A stretch of 7,202 nt of DNA, taken from positions 1 to 7,202 of the forward strand of contig JASLJL010000262.1 in the NCBI GenBank assembly GCA_030152405.1. The letters are read 5' to 3'. Under the pieces are notes generated by a model, which was given only the letters and a program-made list of their open reading frames with translations, was not told the DNA's origin and made no database searches. Positions 5,067-7,202 of the stretch are shown piece by piece. Numbering within the stretch: the first letter of the stretch is position 1; every line of letters starts with the position of its first letter. This DNA is from Gordonia sp. (in: high G+C Gram-positive bacteria). GTDB taxonomy: Bacteria > Actinomycetota > Actinomycetes > Mycobacteriales > Mycobacteriaceae. The position numbers and the translations under genes were made by a program.

Positions 5067-7202
5067 ATGAACACCTCTCTGACACCTGTGCCCGGCCCCT
5101 CCGACGCGGACCTGTCCGACCGCGGTCGAGAACTGCTCGAGGGCCTCAACCCGCAGCAGCGGGCCGCCGTGGTGCACCAGGGCGGGCCGCTGCTGATCGT
5201 CGCAGGCGCGGGGTCGGGAAAGACGGCGGTCTTGACCCGCCGCATCGCCTACCTGCTCGCGGAGCGCGATGTGACGCCCGGCCAGATCCTGGCGATCACC
5301 TTCACCAACAAGGCCGCCGCCGAGATGCGCGAACGTGTCATCGACCTGGTCGGGCCGCGTGCGGCCTACATGTGGGTGTCGACGTTCCACTCGACGTGTG
5401 TGCGGATCCTGCGTGCGCAGTCGGGGCTGCTCGGCAACCGGAACTCCAACTTCTCGATCTACGACGCCGACGACTCTCGTCGTCTCCTCGGCATGGTGAT
5501 CCGTGATCTCAACCTGGATCCGAAGAAGTTCAGTCCGCGGGGCGTCGGGACGCTGATCTCGAACCACAAGAACGAACTCGTCGACCCGGAGGAGGCCGCA
5601 GCGCTCGCCGCGGGCGACGACGGTGACCCCACCGCGCAGACGGTCGCGCAGATCTACGCCGAGTATCAGGCGCGCCTCGCGACGGCGAACGCCTTCGACT
5701 TCGACGATCTGATCGGCGAGACCGTCTCCCTCCTGCAGCGGCATCCGCAGGTCGCCGAGTATTACCGCCGCCGCTTCCGGCACGTCCTGATCGACGAGTA
5801 CCAGGACACCAACCACGCGCAGTACGTTCTGGTCCGGGAGCTCGTCGGAGAGGCCGGCGGAACCGAATCGGCTGTCGAGCCGTCGGAGCTGTGCGTGGTC
5901 GGCGACGCGGACCAGTCGATCTACGCGTTCCGCGGCGCGACGATCCGGAACATCGAGGAGTTCGAACGGGACTACCCGAACGCCGAGACCATCCTCCTCG
6001 AGCAGAACTACCGCTCCACGCAGACCATTCTGTCGGCCGCGAATGCGGTGATCTCACGGAACACCGGTCGGCGGGACAAACGGCTCTGGACCGACTCCGG
6101 CGACGGTGAGCTGATCGTCGGCTACGTCGCCGACTCCGACCGGGACGAGGCGGCGTTCATCGCCAAGGAGATCGAACAGCTCGTCGACTACTCGATCGGC
6201 GGCTCGGCGAGTCACACGTACTCCGACATCGCCGTCTTCTATCGGACCAACACCGGGTCGCGTGCGCTGGAGGAGGTGTTCGTCCGACACGGAATGCCGT
6301 ACAAGGTGGTCGGCGGAACCAAGTTCTACGAGCGCAAAGAGGTCCGCGACATCGTCGCGTACCTGCGCGTGGTGGCGAATCCCGACGATCAGGTGAGCCT
6401 GCGACGCATCCTCAACACGCCCAGGCGCGGTATCGGCGACCGCGCCGAAGCGTGCGTGGCCGTCCATTCGGAGAACCTCGGGGTCAGCTTCTACCAGGCT
6501 CTCATCGACGCGACCGAAGGCCGCGTCGCACTGCTCAACACTCGCGCGGTCAAGCAGATCACCGGTTTCGTCGAGCTGATCGAAGGTCTGCGCACCGACT
6601 TCCTAATGGCGTTCGGCTCCGTCGGGGGCGACGTCGACGAGGCGATCGCCGACGCGAGCACCGAGGGCGCCGACATCGGCGATCTCGTCGACGCGATCGT
6701 CGAACGCAGCGGGTACCGCGCCGAGCTGGAGGCGTCGAACGACCCGCAGGACGGCGCACGACTCGACAACATCAACGAGCTCGTCGCCGTCGCGCGCGAC
6801 TTCAGTCTCGAAGCCGCTCAGCGCGCCGAGGGCGATGACGACGCCGACGTCGACCCCGAGGCGCCGAGCCCAGCCGAAGACGGCGAACCGGAGCCGGGTT
6901 CGCTCGCCGCGTTCCTGGAGAAGGTCGCGCTGGTGGCCGACGCCGACCAGGTGCCCGACGAGGGCGAGGGCGTGGTCACGATGATGACCCTGCACACCGC
7001 GAAGGGCCTCGAGTTCCCCGTCGTGTTCGTCACCGGCTGGGAGGACGGACACTTCCCGCACATGCGCGCGCTCGGCGATCCGAACGAACTCAGCGAGGAA
7101 CGACGCCTCGCGTACGTCGGCATCACCCGTGCACGGCAACGGCTCTATCTGACTCGCGCGATGTCGCGGGCCTCATGGGGACAGCCGGTGTCGAATCCGG
7201 AG
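5067..7202 (+). CDS. uvrD1: ATP-dependent DNA helicase UvrD1/PcrA (3' truncated by window)
   Basis: 712 codons of a superfamily 1A 3'-5' helicase for nucleotide excision repair and related DNA repair. Motifs in order: Q motif LNPQQRAAV (27-35), Walker A GAGSGKT (47-53, Lys52), Ia ITFTNKAA (77-84), Ic STFHS (105-109), Walker B LIDEYQDTN (241-249, Asp243-Glu244), III VVGDADQSIYAFRGA (277-291), IV NYRST (314-318), V TLHTAKGLEF (641-650), VI YVGITRARQRL (683-693). It closely resembles M. tuberculosis UvrD1 (771 residues, from memory); the missing end should hold the C-terminal Tudor-like region. Cys463 in the 2B subdomain aligns with Cys451 of that protein, the residue of its redox-dependent dimer. 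Compared with it, there is an extra stretch of about 20 residues near 511-533 and a longer acidic linker at 588-612. The ATG at 5067 is the first possible start: TAG at 5052 is in frame. The window ends in frame at Glu712. Confidence 0.97.
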   Translation, partial: MNTSLTPVPGPSDADLSDRGRELLEGLNPQQRAAVVHQGGPLLIVAGAGSGKTAVLTRRIAYLLAERDVTPGQILAITFTNKAAAEMRERVIDLVGPRAAYMWVSTFHSTCVRILRAQSGLLGNRNSNFSIYDADDSRRLLGMVIRDLNLDPKKFSPRGVGTLISNHKNELVDPEEAAALAAGDDGDPTAQTVAQIYAEYQARLATANAFDFDDLIGETVSLLQRHPQVAEYYRRRFRHVLIDEYQDTNHAQYVLVRELVGEAGGTESAVEPSELCVVGDADQSIYAFRGATIRNIEEFERDYPNAETILLEQNYRSTQTILSAANAVISRNTGRRDKRLWTDSGDGELIVGYVADSDRDEAAFIAKEIEQLVDYSIGGSASHTYSDIAVFYRTNTGSRALEEVFVRHGMPYKVVGGTKFYERKEVRDIVAYLRVVANPDDQVSLRRILNTPRRGIGDRAEACVAVHSENLGVSFYQALIDATEGRVALLNTRAVKQITGFVELIEGLRTDFLMAFGSVGGDVDEAIADASTEGADIGDLVDAIVERSGYRAELEASNDPQDGARLDNINELVAVARDFSLEAAQRAEGDDDADVDPEAPSPAEDGEPEPGSLAAFLEKVALVADADQVPDEGEGVVTMMTLHTAKGLEFPVVFVTGWEDGHFPHMRALGDPNELSEERRLAYVGITRARQRLYLTRAMSRASWGQPVSNPE

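Noticed and set aside
4446..5816. Open minus-strand frame of 456 codons across the membrane protein and uvrD1 genes
   Set aside because: It covers parts of two real genes and the gap between them, including the helicase motifs, and shows no motif of its own.

Overview
This is a GC-rich stretch of an actinobacterial chromosome. Gene content and protein detail point to the Mycobacteriales (Gordonia/Rhodococcus/Mycobacterium relatives); the genus is not certain. It carries an SDR oxidoreductase resembling M. tuberculosis Rv0945, glucose-6-phosphate isomerase (pgi, Rv0946c), an AroQ-delta chorismate mutase (Rv0948c) and the UvrD1/PcrA helicase (Rv0949). The same set is neighbours in M. tuberculosis.

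Layout. 1-64 (minus): first codons of a probable exported or membrane-anchored protein that runs off the left edge. 65-271: divergent promoter region with short direct repeats. 272-1009 (+): SDR enzyme. 1053-2741 (+): pgi. 2751-2782: strong hairpin between the convergent pgi and chorismate mutase genes. 2784-3128 (minus): chorismate mutase. 3129-3209: divergent promoter region with an inverted repeat. 3210-5021 (+): polytopic membrane protein with GT-C glycosyltransferase-like features and an extracytoplasmic C-terminal domain. 5036-5057: promoter matching the PafBC-type (RecA-independent) DNA-damage motif. 5067-7202 (+): uvrD1/pcrA, cut by the right edge with all visible helicase motifs intact. 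No intergenic stretch exceeds about 210 bases. I saw no tRNA, rRNA, mobile element, CRISPR array or plasmid signal.

How the parts relate. These are mostly independent housekeeping units: central carbon metabolism, aromatic amino acid synthesis and DNA repair, plus one envelope-type protein. They do not form one pathway or operon; every plus-strand gene has its own TANNNT-like -10 box close to its ATG. Three of the four appear leaderless, while the two minus-strand genes have clear Shine-Dalgarno sequences.

There is no evidence of a wholly new system. The points most worth following are the damage-response promoter of uvrD1, the natural Pro substitutions in the chorismate mutase, the uncharacterised membrane protein inserted between two conserved genes, and the orientation of pgi, which differs from M. 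tuberculosis.
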